NCBI GenBank assembly: GCA_001931535.1
Contig: CP016211.1
Coordinates: forward strand, 5,439,573-5,503,572
Length of the DNA stretch: 64,000 nt
Reading direction: 5' to 3'
DNA from: Minicystis rosea
GTDB taxonomy: Bacteria; Myxococcota_A; Polyangia; Polyangiales; Polyangiaceae
Shown in pieces: positions 7,743 to 16,165 of the stretch; position 1 is the stretch's first letter, and every line of letters starts with the position of its first letter. A program made the translations under genes and the position numbers. The notes beneath the pieces are model-generated. The model did no database searches. It was not told the DNA's origin and was given only the letters and a program-made list of their open reading frames with translations.

Positions 7743-9629
7743 TCACAAGCCCCTCCGGAACTCGTCGGACATCATCAGGTCTTTGAGGAAGGGCCGGACG
7801 CGGCGCCCGCCCTTCACGAACTTCTGGGCGAGCGCGTCGATGTAACCGGCCTCGCTCGAAGGATCGAGCGCCCGGCCGCCGAACCGCTCGTGCAGCCGGC
7901 GCACCGCGCAGCGATCGAACGCCCCCGAGGAGATGAGCAGCTTGCCGAACCCGAGCGGGCCCACGGTCCCGTCGCTCTTCTGGCCGAGCAGCGTTTGGTC
8001 CGGAGGCAGATAATCGATGAAGCGCACCTCCGGATTCGCGTCCGCGTCCTCCTGGCTCACGGGCGTGAGCTTCCGCTCCGGCGCCCACCACTGGTTCCAG
8101 TGCGCGAACGGATCACCGCCATAAGGCGATTTGCCCGTCGCCCAGGCGTCGGGGAACGTCCAATTCCCCACGCCGAGGAGCATGTAAGCGCCGCGATCGA
8201 GGTCGATGTCATAACCAATCTTGGCGAAGCGCTTGAAATGGATGGCCGCCGGATCGATGCGGGTATGGCACGTCTGACAAGGGCCCTGCGTGGCCGGATC
8301 ATCCACGTACTTGTTGAAGGTGGCCGTGGCCGGCGGGGGGATGAACGCCTCGCAGGCGAACATCTCCAGCATGCGCGCCGCGCGCACGCGCTCCCGCGGG
8401 TAGGCGCCGAGCATGCCGATGCTCGTGAGCGCGCCGGCCGCCGGCACGCCCTTCATCGAATGGGCCGGCTCCTTGCGCGGATCGAATTTGTAGTCGCGAT
8501 CGGCGAGGAGATAGGGATTGCGCTTCGCCACCTGGAACTCGCGCCAGGCCGCCGGATCTTTGGCGTCGTGGTCCGGATCCACCGGCGCGGTCCACCCATC
8601 CGGCCTCCACCAGCTCTGGTCTTGATCGAGCGCCACGGCGCCCGCTCGGCGCCCCGCGCGCACGTACGCCGCCTGCAGCTCGCGCGGCCCGACGGAGTAA
8701 TCGCCGATGACGACGTCCGAGAGCGGGCGATCATACCAGGCGATGTGGGCCAGGAGCCGAGAGGGCTCCTCCCAGAGCATGCGCCGCTGCGCCTCGGGAT
8801 TGCCAATCACCCAAATGGCGTAGTTGGCATAGCCCACCGAGGCGCTCGGGTGGCAATACACCAGGTTCGGCCCGCAGCCGCAGCGGGGATAAGAGGCGTT
8901 GGCGTTGCCCTGGAGGTAAGCGCCGCAGTCGTAGGTCGGCCCGTTGGGCCCGGTGACCGGCGCCGTCGCCGCGTCGCTCGCCGCGATCCCCACGACAGCC
9001 ACCTTGGTGCCCGGCGCCCACCAAGGTTCGATCTCTTGATAAAGCGCGGCGCTCCCGTCGATATCCGTGCCGGAGCAAGGTGCCTTGTCGGCCGCGAATC
9101 CGTTCCAGAACGCCAATGCGCCCTCGTACGGGGTGCCCGCCGGGCAGGGCGCGATGTTGCGCATCTGCGATCCGGGGTAATCGGGCTCATCGGCGACCGA
9201 GGGGATGGACGGGATCGCGATCCAATCGCGCCCGAAATCCTGCATCGTGTGATAGAAATCCTTGGACGCGAGCCCATCGTCGATGGCCTTTTCGAGGATC
9301 GCGTCGCGCGCGTCGTCGTCGGAGGCCGCGAGGATCGCATGGTAATCGGCGGCCACCGGCGCTCGCCCGCCGAGCGAAAGGCGAATGCGCCGGAGCAAGC
9401 GCGTCGGCGTGAGTGGATCCTGGGGCGGCGGCCCCGGATCGTCCGGTGTCGAGCAGGAGCTTCCGCCATCTCCGCCGTGGCCATCTCCTCCGCTGCCCGT
9501 TGAGTGCGTGCCCGTGGGCTCGGAGCAGCCCACGAGCGCGACGAGCAGCGCGACACCCAACGGCAAGGAGTCACGCCTCGTTGACAGTACGCCGGAAAGA
9601 GGCCCGGCATCACGGCCCTTGATCGACAT
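7743..9629 (-). CDS. Large haem-c lipoprotein (DUF1549/DUF1588-like architecture)
   Basis: A 628-residue exported protein. The N-terminus has a long charged region with STRRDSLPLG, then a hydrophobic stretch and LVGC, a lipobox at about residue 35. The ATG at 9629 is the best visible start, but no ribosome site is evident and a TTG closer to the signal is possible. After a Gly-rich linker comes a segment resembling PSCyt2/DUF1549 helices (LLRRIRLSLGGRAPVAADY). A single CQTCH haem motif near residue 450 is followed by RIDPAAIHFKRF, matching the CxxCHxxIDP signature of DUF1588-type proteins. It is the first gene of the haem-c/cytochrome/DUF1501 unit. Function unknown; electron transfer to an exported oxidoreductase is an inference. 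Confidence 0.75.
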   Translation of the reverse strand: MSIKGRDAGPLSGVLSTRRDSLPLGVALLVALVGCSEPTGTHSTGSGGDGHGGDGGSSCSTPDDPGPPPQDPLTPTRLLRRIRLSLGGRAPVAADYHAILAASDDDARDAILEKAIDDGLASKDFYHTMQDFGRDWIAIPSIPSVADEPDYPGSQMRNIAPCPAGTPYEGALAFWNGFAADKAPCSGTDIDGSAALYQEIEPWWAPGTKVAVVGIAASDAATAPVTGPNGPTYDCGAYLQGNANASYPRCGCGPNLVYCHPSASVGYANYAIWVIGNPEAQRRMLWEEPSRLLAHIAWYDRPLSDVVIGDYSVGPRELQAAYVRAGRRAGAVALDQDQSWWRPDGWTAPVDPDHDAKDPAAWREFQVAKRNPYLLADRDYKFDPRKEPAHSMKGVPAAGALTSIGMLGAYPRERVRAARMLEMFACEAFIPPPATATFNKYVDDPATQGPCQTCHTRIDPAAIHFKRFAKIGYDIDLDRGAYMLLGVGNWTFPDAWATGKSPYGGDPFAHWNQWWAPERKLTPVSQEDADANPEVRFIDYLPPDQTLLGQKSDGTVGPLGFGKLLISSGAFDRCAVRRLHERFGGRALDPSSEAGYIDALAQKFVKGGRRVRPFLKDLMMSDEFRRGL

Positions 9630-10033
9630 GGCCGGCCCTGACGCAACCTGCAGGCCACGCGAGATGCTCGCGGAATCGAAGCGCGGCTCGATTGGCCACG
9701 GGACGCGCACGTCTCGATCCCCGCGCGCATTGGGACGTCGATGTCCCATGCCCACGCGCCGCCGCGGGCGGTCACCGGCGTGTTGGGTGGCGACGAGGGG
9801 CGCGTCGCTGCTCTCCAGGCGGGATTCGCTGCGCTCGCGGGCGAGCCCGCCTGAACCGGCGCCCGTGGAGCGAAAGGGGCAGCGCCACTTTCCCGGGACT
9901 CGAAGCGCGACCGAGAAAGCCGACGTCAGGCCCGAAGCGGCGCGACGTTCAAGCAGGCGTGGGTGGTTCGGGGTATGGGAGGCTCCAAGAGCTTTGCTCG
10001 TGGAGGGAAAGGGGCAGCGCCACTTTCCCGGGA
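9630..10033. other. Intergenic region with repeats
   Basis: No plausible gene. It holds a diverged GGGACGTCGATGTCCC palindrome at 9731-9749 and both copies of a 36-bp direct repeat, the second abutting the stop codon of the YeeE gene. Any promoter for the haem-c operon should lie in its left end, but none is clear. Confidence 0.45.
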
Positions 10034-10035
10034 CT
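9865..10035. repeat. 36-bp direct repeat (two copies, 9865-9900 and 10000-10035)
   Basis: The copies differ at one position and are 135 bp apart, start to start. Both contain the core GGGGCAGCGCCACTTTCCCG followed by GGACT. The second ends inside the TAG of the adjacent minus-strand YeeE gene. No flanking target duplications or transposase are visible, so this is a dispersed repeat of unknown type. Confidence 0.8.
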
Positions 10036-10486
10036 AACTCGATGCGTCCGCTTCGTGCTTCGACGCGCCGGAGAGCACGGCTTCGAACAGGTGATGGAGG
10101 ACGATGCCCGCGATCATCGCGACGACGAACACGATCGGGCCGGCGCTGCCCGACACGAGCGACACCAGGCCGGGGCCAGGGCAGTAGCCGGCGATGCCCC
10201 AGCCGATGCCGAAGAGGGCCGCGCCGATGACGAGGCGAGGCTCGATGTCGTTTCGCTCGGGGAGATGAAAGCGGCCGCCGAGGATGGGGCCGGAGCGACG
10301 CAGCGCCCGGCGGAAGACGAGGAGGTTGAGGCCGATGGCGCCGATCATCACGAAGGCCAGGCTCGCGTCCCACGCGCCCGTGAAATCGAGGAAGCCGATG
10401 ACCTTGGAAGGCTGGGTCATGCCGCTCACGGCGAGGCCGACGGCGAAGATCATCCCGGCGAGGAGGGCGACGGCGTTGTGTCTCAT
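10034..10486 (-). CDS. YeeE/YedE-family (DUF6691-like) membrane protein, second of pair
   Basis: A 150-residue inner-membrane protein with about four transmembrane segments. The ATG at 10486 overlaps the stop of the upstream YeeE gene (ATGA), so the two are translationally coupled. The segment GIAGYCPGPGLVSL contains the conserved Cys of the family, seen in the C-terminal half of sulfur-transport YeeE/YedE proteins; it is absent from general transporters. Together the two short genes correspond to one full-length YeeE-type channel split in two. Members such as TsuA take up thiosulfate, and related pairs are linked to sulfide or sulfur handling. The substrate here is inferred to be a sulfur compound, without direct proof. 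Confidence 0.85.
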   Translation of the reverse strand: MRHNAVALLAGMIFAVGLAVSGMTQPSKVIGFLDFTGAWDASLAFVMIGAIGLNLLVFRRALRRSGPILGGRFHLPERNDIEPRLVIGAALFGIGWGIAGYCPGPGLVSLVSGSAGPIVFVVAMIAGIVLHHLFEAVLSGASKHEADASS

Positions 10487-10914
10487 CGCGCGCCTCCACC
10501 GAGGTGATGAACGACGAGCACGGTGATCGCGCCCGTGGCCATGAAGGTCATCGTGGCCACGATCGATCGTCGGGAGAGACGGCTGATGCCGCACACGCCG
10601 TGGCCGCTGGTGCAGCCGTTCGAGAGGCGCGTGCCGAAGCCGACGAACAGGCCCGCGAGCACGATGGCCGCCCACGAGGCCGGCGGCGCTTCCGCGAAGG
10701 CGCCCGGCCACAGGCGGAGCGCCGCGATGCCGCCGGCGACGAGCCCGGCGAGGAACCAGGCGCGCCACGCGACGTCCCCCGGCTTCGGGATCACGATCCC
10801 GCCGAGGATGCCGCTGATGCCCGCGATCCGACCATTGAAGAGCAGCAAAATGGACGCGCTCAAACCGATGAGCAGGCCACCGATGAGCGCTGAGAAAGGG
10901 GTGAAGTGCGACAT
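10483..10914 (-). CDS. YeeE/YedE-family membrane protein, first of pair
   Basis: A 143-residue protein with about four membrane segments. The ATG at 10914 (MSHFTPFSALIGG) is preferred over an upstream in-frame start that would run into the palindrome at 10934-10959. The signature GTRLSNGCTSGHGVCG carries the paired cysteines that line the sulfur-compound pathway in YeeE/TsuA. It is the first gene of a two-gene unit and overlaps the next by 4 bp. A perfect dyad lies 20-45 bp upstream of its start, a good position for an operator, so expression may respond to sulfide or sulfur status. No ArsR-type regulator or persulfide dioxygenase is adjacent. Confidence 0.87.
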   Translation of the reverse strand: MSHFTPFSALIGGLLIGLSASILLLFNGRIAGISGILGGIVIPKPGDVAWRAWFLAGLVAGGIAALRLWPGAFAEAPPASWAAIVLAGLFVGFGTRLSNGCTSGHGVCGISRLSRRSIVATMTFMATGAITVLVVHHLGGGAR

Positions 10915-10933
10915 GGCCCTGTTGTGTCCGGCA

Positions 10934-10959
10934 CCATAACGGATGCTCATCCGTTATGG
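10934..10959. promoter_or_regulatory. Perfect 26-bp palindrome, candidate operator of the YeeE pair
   Basis: Arms CCATAACGGATG and CATCCGTTATGG are exactly complementary around CT. It lies 20-45 bp upstream of the YeeE start and 29-54 bp after the GNAT stop. No T-run follows on the minus strand, which argues against a terminator. The ATAAC-N-GTTAT spacing is like sites bound by ArsR-type dimers, but the binding protein is unknown. Confidence 0.6.
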
Positions 10960-10987
10960 CGGCACGAGGCGCCGGTGGCAACCTCGT

Positions 10988-11830
10988 TCAGCCGTTGCGG
11001 AAGTCTTTGATCAAGAGGGCCTGCGAGTAAGCGGGTGAGAAGCCCATCCGCTCGAAATTGCGATGCGAAGCGCTGCCCGCCGCGGCTCCCGTGCAGGCGA
11101 GATCACAACCGGCGTTGCGGGCGAACGCGAGGCGCGCCTGGATGAGCGCGGCCTGGACACCTCGGCCGCGGTGGGCGGCGAGCGTGCTGGCCGCGAAGAA
11201 GTAGGCGATGGGACCGTGCAAGAAGAGCGCGGCAGTGCCGGCGATCGCGGCGCCGATGGAAGCGACGAAGTAGACGGCGCTGGGGATGGTGAAAGCGGCC
11301 TCGAAAACGGCTGTCCGCTCCTCCCGGCTCGGCCCGTCGACGGCGCCGAAGCCGGCGAGCGATGCCGCGACCCACGCGGCCGCATCCTCGGGACGCGCGA
11401 CGGTGACCTCCACGGAGGACGCGCCGATCGCGGAGCCCTCGGCGTGATCCAGATCGATCGGCCGGAGGAGGATCGTGTCGAGCTCGTCGAGCCGAAAGCC
11501 GCGGGTGCCGAGCTCGCCGAAGAGCGATCGATCGGCAAAGGGCGACACGAAGATGCGCGCGCCGGTGCCGCGCGATCGGTAGAAGTCCTCGAGCGCGTCG
11601 ATGTCTTCGCCCGTCACGGGAGCACGCATCCCGAGCCCGGCCGCGCGCGAGACGGAGATGTCGCGGCCGACGAACGCAGCCACGCCTCCCGCGACGGCGA
11701 GCGAGGCCGCGCCCTGCGCCGGCAACGTGGCCGAGACCGCGCGCACGAGCGCCGAGAGCTGCACGACCTCCACATCCTCGATGCGGGCCGCGAGAGCATG
11801 ATCGATGAACGAGGAGGCACGCGGGCGCAT
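10988..11830 (-). CDS. GNAT-family N-acetyltransferase
   Basis: A 280-residue protein. The ATG at 11830 lies 14 bp after the stop of the STAND regulator, so they are probably co-transcribed. The C-terminal 140 residues have the GNAT acetyl-CoA loop as AHRGRGVQAALIQ (about residue 220), preceded by strands IAGTAALFLHG and IAYFFAASTLA and followed by FERMGFSPAYSQ, the usual beta-6/beta-7 region. The N-terminal half looks like a degenerate second GNAT domain, as in tandem-GNAT enzymes. The substrate is unknown; an amino group on a small molecule or protein is the family default. Linkage to an HTH-STAND regulator suggests a response role, by context only. Confidence 0.82.
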   Translation of the reverse strand: MRPRASSFIDHALAARIEDVEVVQLSALVRAVSATLPAQGAASLAVAGGVAAFVGRDISVSRAAGLGMRAPVTGEDIDALEDFYRSRGTGARIFVSPFADRSLFGELGTRGFRLDELDTILLRPIDLDHAEGSAIGASSVEVTVARPEDAAAWVAASLAGFGAVDGPSREERTAVFEAAFTIPSAVYFVASIGAAIAGTAALFLHGPIAYFFAASTLAAHRGRGVQAALIQARLAFARNAGCDLACTGAAAGSASHRNFERMGFSPAYSQALLIKDFRNG

Positions 11831-11844
11831 GGCGATGGCAGAGC

Positions 11845-14277
11845 CTATCCCAGCACCGACGACGCGCGAGCCGATTCCAAGAGCTTCGCGAAACGCAGCG
11901 CGAACAGACCGAAGCCCGATCCTTCGGCGATCTCCCGTCCCTCCGCGATCACCGCGCGCGCTTCGTCGATGCGCGCTTCCGCGAGGGCGACGCGGGCCGC
12001 GACGTCGAGGCACCGCAGCACCACTTCGACCTCGCCCGTCGCCGCCGTCCAGCGGCGCGCGGACACGAGGTGCGCGCGCGCCGCGTCGAGGTCCGGCGGA
12101 TCCACCGCGAGGCACGCGAGCGCGAGCACCGTCTCTCCATGCGCCGCGTGCCCTTCCCAACCGAGCTCGCGACAGACCTCCACGTTGCGGGCGGTCAGCG
12201 TGCGCGCGGCTTCGATTTGCCCGATCTCCAAGAGGTGCTCAGCCTCCCAGAGGCCACGCCGCGCGAAGGGATCGTCGCCCATGGCGCGCACCTCGGCGAA
12301 GCCCGCCGCGGCCTCGTCGACGCGCCCGAGATCGTGCAGGACGCTGGCCCGGAGCGCGAGGGATCGCACCACGTCGGCGCGCGATCCCGCGCCGTCGGAG
12401 ACGTTCACGGCCGCCGTCGCGAGCGCGAGCGCATCGGCGAGCGCGCCGCGCAGACGCTCGGTGTACGCGAGCGTGCGGAGGCCCGTGCCGAGGCCCGGCA
12501 GATGGCCCGCCTCGCGGACGATCTCGTTGTGCACGCGATAGCAGCGCACGGCCCGATCGAGGTCCCCGAGCGCGCCCGCGAAGAGGCCGAGATCGTAGGC
12601 GATGCGCGCGCGCACGTCGCCGGGCATGTCGGCGCGGATCCGCGCTGGATCGCCGTCCTCCGCGAAACCTTGCAGTATCCGCGCGCCGCGGCGCATCTCG
12701 CCGAGCTGGAGACCGAGGTTGCCGAAGCCGCCCATCGGCCGCTGGTAGATGATCCATGCGTCGACGGCGCGGCCCGCGGCGCGCGTGTGCACGAGGAGCT
12801 CCTCGTAGGCATCGAGGAGCGTCCCCTCGGTGGCGCCGACGCGATGGACATCGAGCCGCGCAGCGAGGACATCGCGCGTCACCGCATGGATGCGCGCCGC
12901 CGGGACACCGAGGATCGACTGGAAATACTGGGCCACGAACGGATGCGCGGCCCAGCGATCGGCGCCCCGCGCCGCGAAGATCAGGCCGAGACGTTCGAGG
13001 CGAACGAGGCTCCGGCGGAGGCCATCGCGATCGAGGCCATTCGTTGCACCTCCAACGATTCCACCGGCCTGCGCGATCGCTTCCAGCACGTCGAGCGTCG
13101 CGCCCGAAGGGAAGAGCGAGAGCCGCGCCACGAGATCGCGCGCCGCATCGGGCAGCGCACCGGCATAGGCTCGGAGCACCGAGAGCAGGCGCCGAGCCGC
13201 GGCATCGTCACGCGCGGCCGGCTCGAGATCGATCGCGCCGGCGCGGGCCGCATCGCCGCCGAGGAAGGCGCCGGCATACGATCCCATCATCGCCACCGAG
13301 AGCGCGTGCCCGCCCACGCGATCGATGAGCGGTGAGAGCGCGGCTCCATCCCCAGCGATGCCCCAACGCCCGAGCAGCTCGACGCCCTCGTCCGCGGAGA
13401 GCGCGCCGAGGTCCACCGTGAGGAGCCCCGATCCTTCCCACGCCGCGAGATCCGTGAGCGCGAAGCGCGTGGTGCAGAGCAGGCGCGCGCCGCCGATCCC
13501 GCGCGCGATGCCGGTGAAGAGCCGGCGCAGCGCCGCGTCCTCGATGCGACCGAACGTGCTGCCCGGCGCGCCCGTCCCCTGCACGATCTCCAAGCCATCG
13601 AGCACCAACAGATGCGGCCCGCCGCGCAGCGCCGCGACCAGCACATCGAGCCGCTCTCCCGGCTGCGTCGCCACACCGGGCGCGAGGTACGCGAGCGCAT
13701 GATCGAAGAACGCTTCGATGCGCGGGTCGTCATAGAAGCTGTACACGAGCACGCCGCCCCGATGCGGCCCGTCCCCGAGCTCCGTGACGAAGCGCTCGAC
13801 GATCGACGTCTTCCCCTGCCCTCCGAGCGCCACGATCGCGACCACGCCGCCTGACTCGCCCGCATGCCACGCATGCAATCGCTTCAGGATCGCGACGCGC
13901 CCCACGAAATGCTGGGCGCGCGGCAGGGCGTGCACGTGATGCACGAAGAAGCCTGTGGGCCGCGTGATCTCGTCGACCGGCGCCGAGGCTGCGCGCTCGG
14001 GTGGAGAGGGCGCATCGTCGATCACGGGTGACGCATCGGCCCGCGTGACGATCAGGTCTTCCTCGGCGATCCCGAGCTCGCGCGCGAGCCGACGGAGGAT
14101 GCGCCGCCGGCTCGGGTGGCGCACCGCGAAGCCCTGCGTCGGATCGTTGACCTCCCCCGACTCGTAGCGGCGGTACGTGCGCACGTCGACGCCGGCGGCG
14201 GCCGCGGCTTCCTCCTGGGTCAGCCCCAGATCGAGCCGGGCGCGGGACAACAGCGCGTGATCGAAGAACGTGGGCAC
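11845..14277 (-). CDS. HTH-STAND (NB-ARC-like)-TPR regulator
   Basis: An 810-residue multidomain protein. GTG at 14277 is chosen as start because GAGG lies 5 bp upstream and the HTH follows at once; an ATG at 14394 would read through the intergenic decamer repeats. Domains: an XRE-like helix-turn-helix (about residues 10-70, LTQEEAAAAAGVDVRTYRRYESG), a STAND ATPase with Walker A GGQGKTS (152-158) and Walker B HLLVLDGLEI, a winged-helix-like region, and helical TPR-type repeats from about 500 to the end. STAND proteins act as nucleotide-dependent switches, and with an HTH they usually control transcription. It is divergent from a 2OG oxygenase and followed by a GNAT gene. The ligand is unknown. 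Confidence 0.85.
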   Translation of the reverse strand: MPTFFDHALLSRARLDLGLTQEEAAAAAGVDVRTYRRYESGEVNDPTQGFAVRHPSRRRILRRLARELGIAEEDLIVTRADASPVIDDAPSPPERAASAPVDEITRPTGFFVHHVHALPRAQHFVGRVAILKRLHAWHAGESGGVVAIVALGGQGKTSIVERFVTELGDGPHRGGVLVYSFYDDPRIEAFFDHALAYLAPGVATQPGERLDVLVAALRGGPHLLVLDGLEIVQGTGAPGSTFGRIEDAALRRLFTGIARGIGGARLLCTTRFALTDLAAWEGSGLLTVDLGALSADEGVELLGRWGIAGDGAALSPLIDRVGGHALSVAMMGSYAGAFLGGDAARAGAIDLEPAARDDAAARRLLSVLRAYAGALPDAARDLVARLSLFPSGATLDVLEAIAQAGGIVGGATNGLDRDGLRRSLVRLERLGLIFAARGADRWAAHPFVAQYFQSILGVPAARIHAVTRDVLAARLDVHRVGATEGTLLDAYEELLVHTRAAGRAVDAWIIYQRPMGGFGNLGLQLGEMRRGARILQGFAEDGDPARIRADMPGDVRARIAYDLGLFAGALGDLDRAVRCYRVHNEIVREAGHLPGLGTGLRTLAYTERLRGALADALALATAAVNVSDGAGSRADVVRSLALRASVLHDLGRVDEAAAGFAEVRAMGDDPFARRGLWEAEHLLEIGQIEAARTLTARNVEVCRELGWEGHAAHGETVLALACLAVDPPDLDAARAHLVSARRWTAATGEVEVVLRCLDVAARVALAEARIDEARAVIAEGREIAEGSGFGLFALRFAKLLESARASSVLG

Positions 14278-14392
14278 GGGCGCCTCGGATCCTGCGGGAT
14301 TTTCCGCTCGTTTGTCCACCTCTGCCCGGTTCTGCCCGGTCTCGCCCGGTTCGATCCTCGTGGGGATCGGCGCGCGGACGCACCCTCGGGTC
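14278..14392. promoter_or_regulatory. Divergent promoter region with three tandem decamers
   Basis: Between the divergent STAND regulator and oxygenase genes, 14321-14350 holds TCTGCCCGGT, TCTGCCCGGT and CTCGCCCGGT in a row. Repeats 10 bp apart lie on one face of the helix, as expected for cooperative binding, so autoregulation by the HTH protein is a reasonable guess. No clear -10 box was found. Confidence 0.45.
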
Positions 14393-14980
14393 ATGAGCAA
14401 ACCCCAACGCACCGAGATCCTGGGCGACCACATTCAAACCATCCACGGCCTCTTCACGACGGAGGAGTGCGACGACCTCGTCCGCCTCGCGGAGAGCATC
14501 GGCTTCGATGCGGCGCCCATTACCACGCACCGTGGCTTCGTGATGCGGCCCGAGGTCCGCAACAACACGCGCGTGATGCTCGACGATCACGCCCGCGCCC
14601 TCGCCCTCTGGGAGCGGCTCGGCACATGGGTGCCGCAGAAGCGCGACGGCGGCGTCGCCATCGGCCTGAACGAGCGCTTCCGCTTCTATCGCTACGCGCC
14701 GGGCCAATACTTCCGGTGGCATCACGACGGCGCGTTCCACCGCGCGACGTACGAGCAGAGCATGGTGACGGCGATGGTCTACCTCAACGACACGTTCGAC
14801 GGCGGCAGCACCGAGTTCCACTTTGGAGACGAAGTCGAGCGCGTCGTCCCCGAGCGCGGCATGGTGCTGCTCTTCGATCACCACCTGCTCCACCAAGGCG
14901 CCCCCGTCGTCCGCGGCCGCAAATACGTGCTCCGCACCGACGTCATGTACCGCTTTCCCCAACCCGAAGCGCACGCGTGA
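14393..14980 (+). CDS. 2-oxoglutarate/Fe(II)-dependent dioxygenase (prolyl 4-hydroxylase-like)
   Basis: A 195-residue protein starting MSKPQRTEI at 14393. The double-stranded beta-helix motifs are complete: the iron ligands HxD in WHHDGAF (about residues 109-112), the distal His in HHLLHQGAPV, and the 2-oxoglutarate-binding Arg in KYVLRTDVMYR. The length and the segment RFYRYAPGQYF resemble cytosolic P4H-type hydroxylases. The target is unknown; free amino acid, protein or natural product are all possible. Its ATG overlaps a possible start codon on the other strand, and the real control region is probably 14278-14392, shared with the STAND regulator. Confidence 0.87.
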   Translation: MSKPQRTEILGDHIQTIHGLFTTEECDDLVRLAESIGFDAAPITTHRGFVMRPEVRNNTRVMLDDHARALALWERLGTWVPQKRDGGVAIGLNERFRFYRYAPGQYFRWHHDGAFHRATYEQSMVTAMVYLNDTFDGGSTEFHFGDEVERVVPERGMVLLFDHHLLHQGAPVVRGRKYVLRTDVMYRFPQPEAHA

Positions 14981-15025
14981 ACGCACGATACCCCGCCCGA
15001 GGCGCGGCTGACCTACCATGGATGG

Positions 15026-16165
15026 ATGCGTATCCGCCGATGGCTCTTTCCTCCGGTCGCCGCGATCCTCGGCGCGGCGGCCGTGACGCTGGCCGCCCCG
15101 CGACGCGGGCCCACCGCCTCTCCTTCGTTCACGCCGAGCCCTGCATTTGCCGGCGATCCGCAAGCCGCGCCCGGCCCCGCCGTCGCGCTCTTGGCCACGC
15201 GTCCAGGCGGATCGCACACGTCCCTCTACCTCGCGCGCCCCGGTGACACGACGACCGCGATCGCGCCGGTCGCCACCTTCACGCATCGCGAGGACGCCGC
15301 CGTTCGCGGCGCGACCGTGCCCGGCACGAGCACCGTGCTCGCCGTCGCCGACACGCAGGAGACCCGCGATCTCTCCTTCGCCGCGAGCCTCTTCCGCGTC
15401 GCGCCGCATCAGCCGCCCGTGCGGCTCTGCGAAGGCGTCGTGCACGCGAGCCGCCCGCTCGTGACGGCCGGCGGCCGCGTCTTCGTCTCGCGCGGCGTCG
15501 CCGGCCCCGATCACGAAGGCGCTTTCCGCGCCGACGATCTCACCATCGACGAGATCGATCCCCAGAGCTCCACCGCCCGCACCGTGCACGCGTTCCACGG
15601 CTATCTCGCCTTCCTCGCGGGCGCGCACGGCGCGGAGATCCTCGTGTATCGCGTGGGCGCGGGCGGCGCCGATCTCGCGAGCGTCCACCCCGACACCGGC
15701 GCCGTGCGCGTCCTCGCCAAGCTCCTGCCCTTCGCGCGCGACTTCTCGGTCGGCGACGGCGCCGTGATCTTCCAAGAGCGCGACGAGCACGACAGCCGCG
15801 CCTTCACCATCGATCGCATCGATCTCGGCAGCGGCGCACGCACGCGCCTCCACACCGGCCCGAGCGCGACGCTCGCCCCCTTCGCTTGGCCCGGCGGCGG
15901 AATTGCTTGGAGCTCAAACGATCAAGCCGGCCTCTCGATCCTCACCGGCGATCGCCCGCTCGCCGCGGCTCCGCTCGGTCGCGGCGTCGACATGGTTCGC
16001 GCCGTCTCCGCCGATGGATCCTGGATCGCCGCGCTCCACACCGTCGCCGGCAAGCTGCCCATCCCCTTCGCGGTCGACACGCGCACCGGCGCGGCCGCGG
16101 CCATCCGCGCGGTGCCGGATGCGCGCGTCGAGATCGCGGGCTTCGTCGCCGGAGGTGCCTCGTGA
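15026..16165 (+). CDS. Exported beta-propeller-like protein
   Basis: A 379-residue protein with an N-terminal signal (MRIRRWLFPPVAAILG, then AFAGD as a possible cleavage site). Repeating strands such as SHTSLYLARPGD, ASLFRVAPHQP, DLTIDEIDPQS and FTIDRIDLGSG alternate with variable loops, as in TolB/WD40-like propellers. No catalytic motif was seen. The TGA overlaps the GTG of the next gene (GTGA), so the two are made together and probably act together outside the cytoplasm. The family cannot be named with confidence. Confidence 0.75.
   Translation: MRIRRWLFPPVAAILGAAAVTLAAPRRGPTASPSFTPSPAFAGDPQAAPGPAVALLATRPGGSHTSLYLARPGDTTTAIAPVATFTHREDAAVRGATVPGTSTVLAVADTQETRDLSFAASLFRVAPHQPPVRLCEGVVHASRPLVTAGGRVFVSRGVAGPDHEGAFRADDLTIDEIDPQSSTARTVHAFHGYLAFLAGAHGAEILVYRVGAGGADLASVHPDTGAVRVLAKLLPFARDFSVGDGAVIFQERDEHDSRAFTIDRIDLGSGARTRLHTGPSATLAPFAWPGGGIAWSSNDQAGLSILTGDRPLAAAPLGRGVDMVRAVSADGSWIAALHTVAGKLPIPFAVDTRTGAAAAIRAVPDARVEIAGFVAGGAS

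Noticed and set aside
10934..10959. Terminator of the GNAT gene
   Set aside because: Perfect dyad but no T-run on the minus strand, and it lies just upstream of the YeeE start, which fits an operator better.
11845..14277. Anti-phage Avs/STAND defence protein
   Set aside because: It has an N-terminal helix-turn-helix and no nuclease, TIR or protease effector, so a transcription regulator is the simpler reading; no defence genes are nearby.
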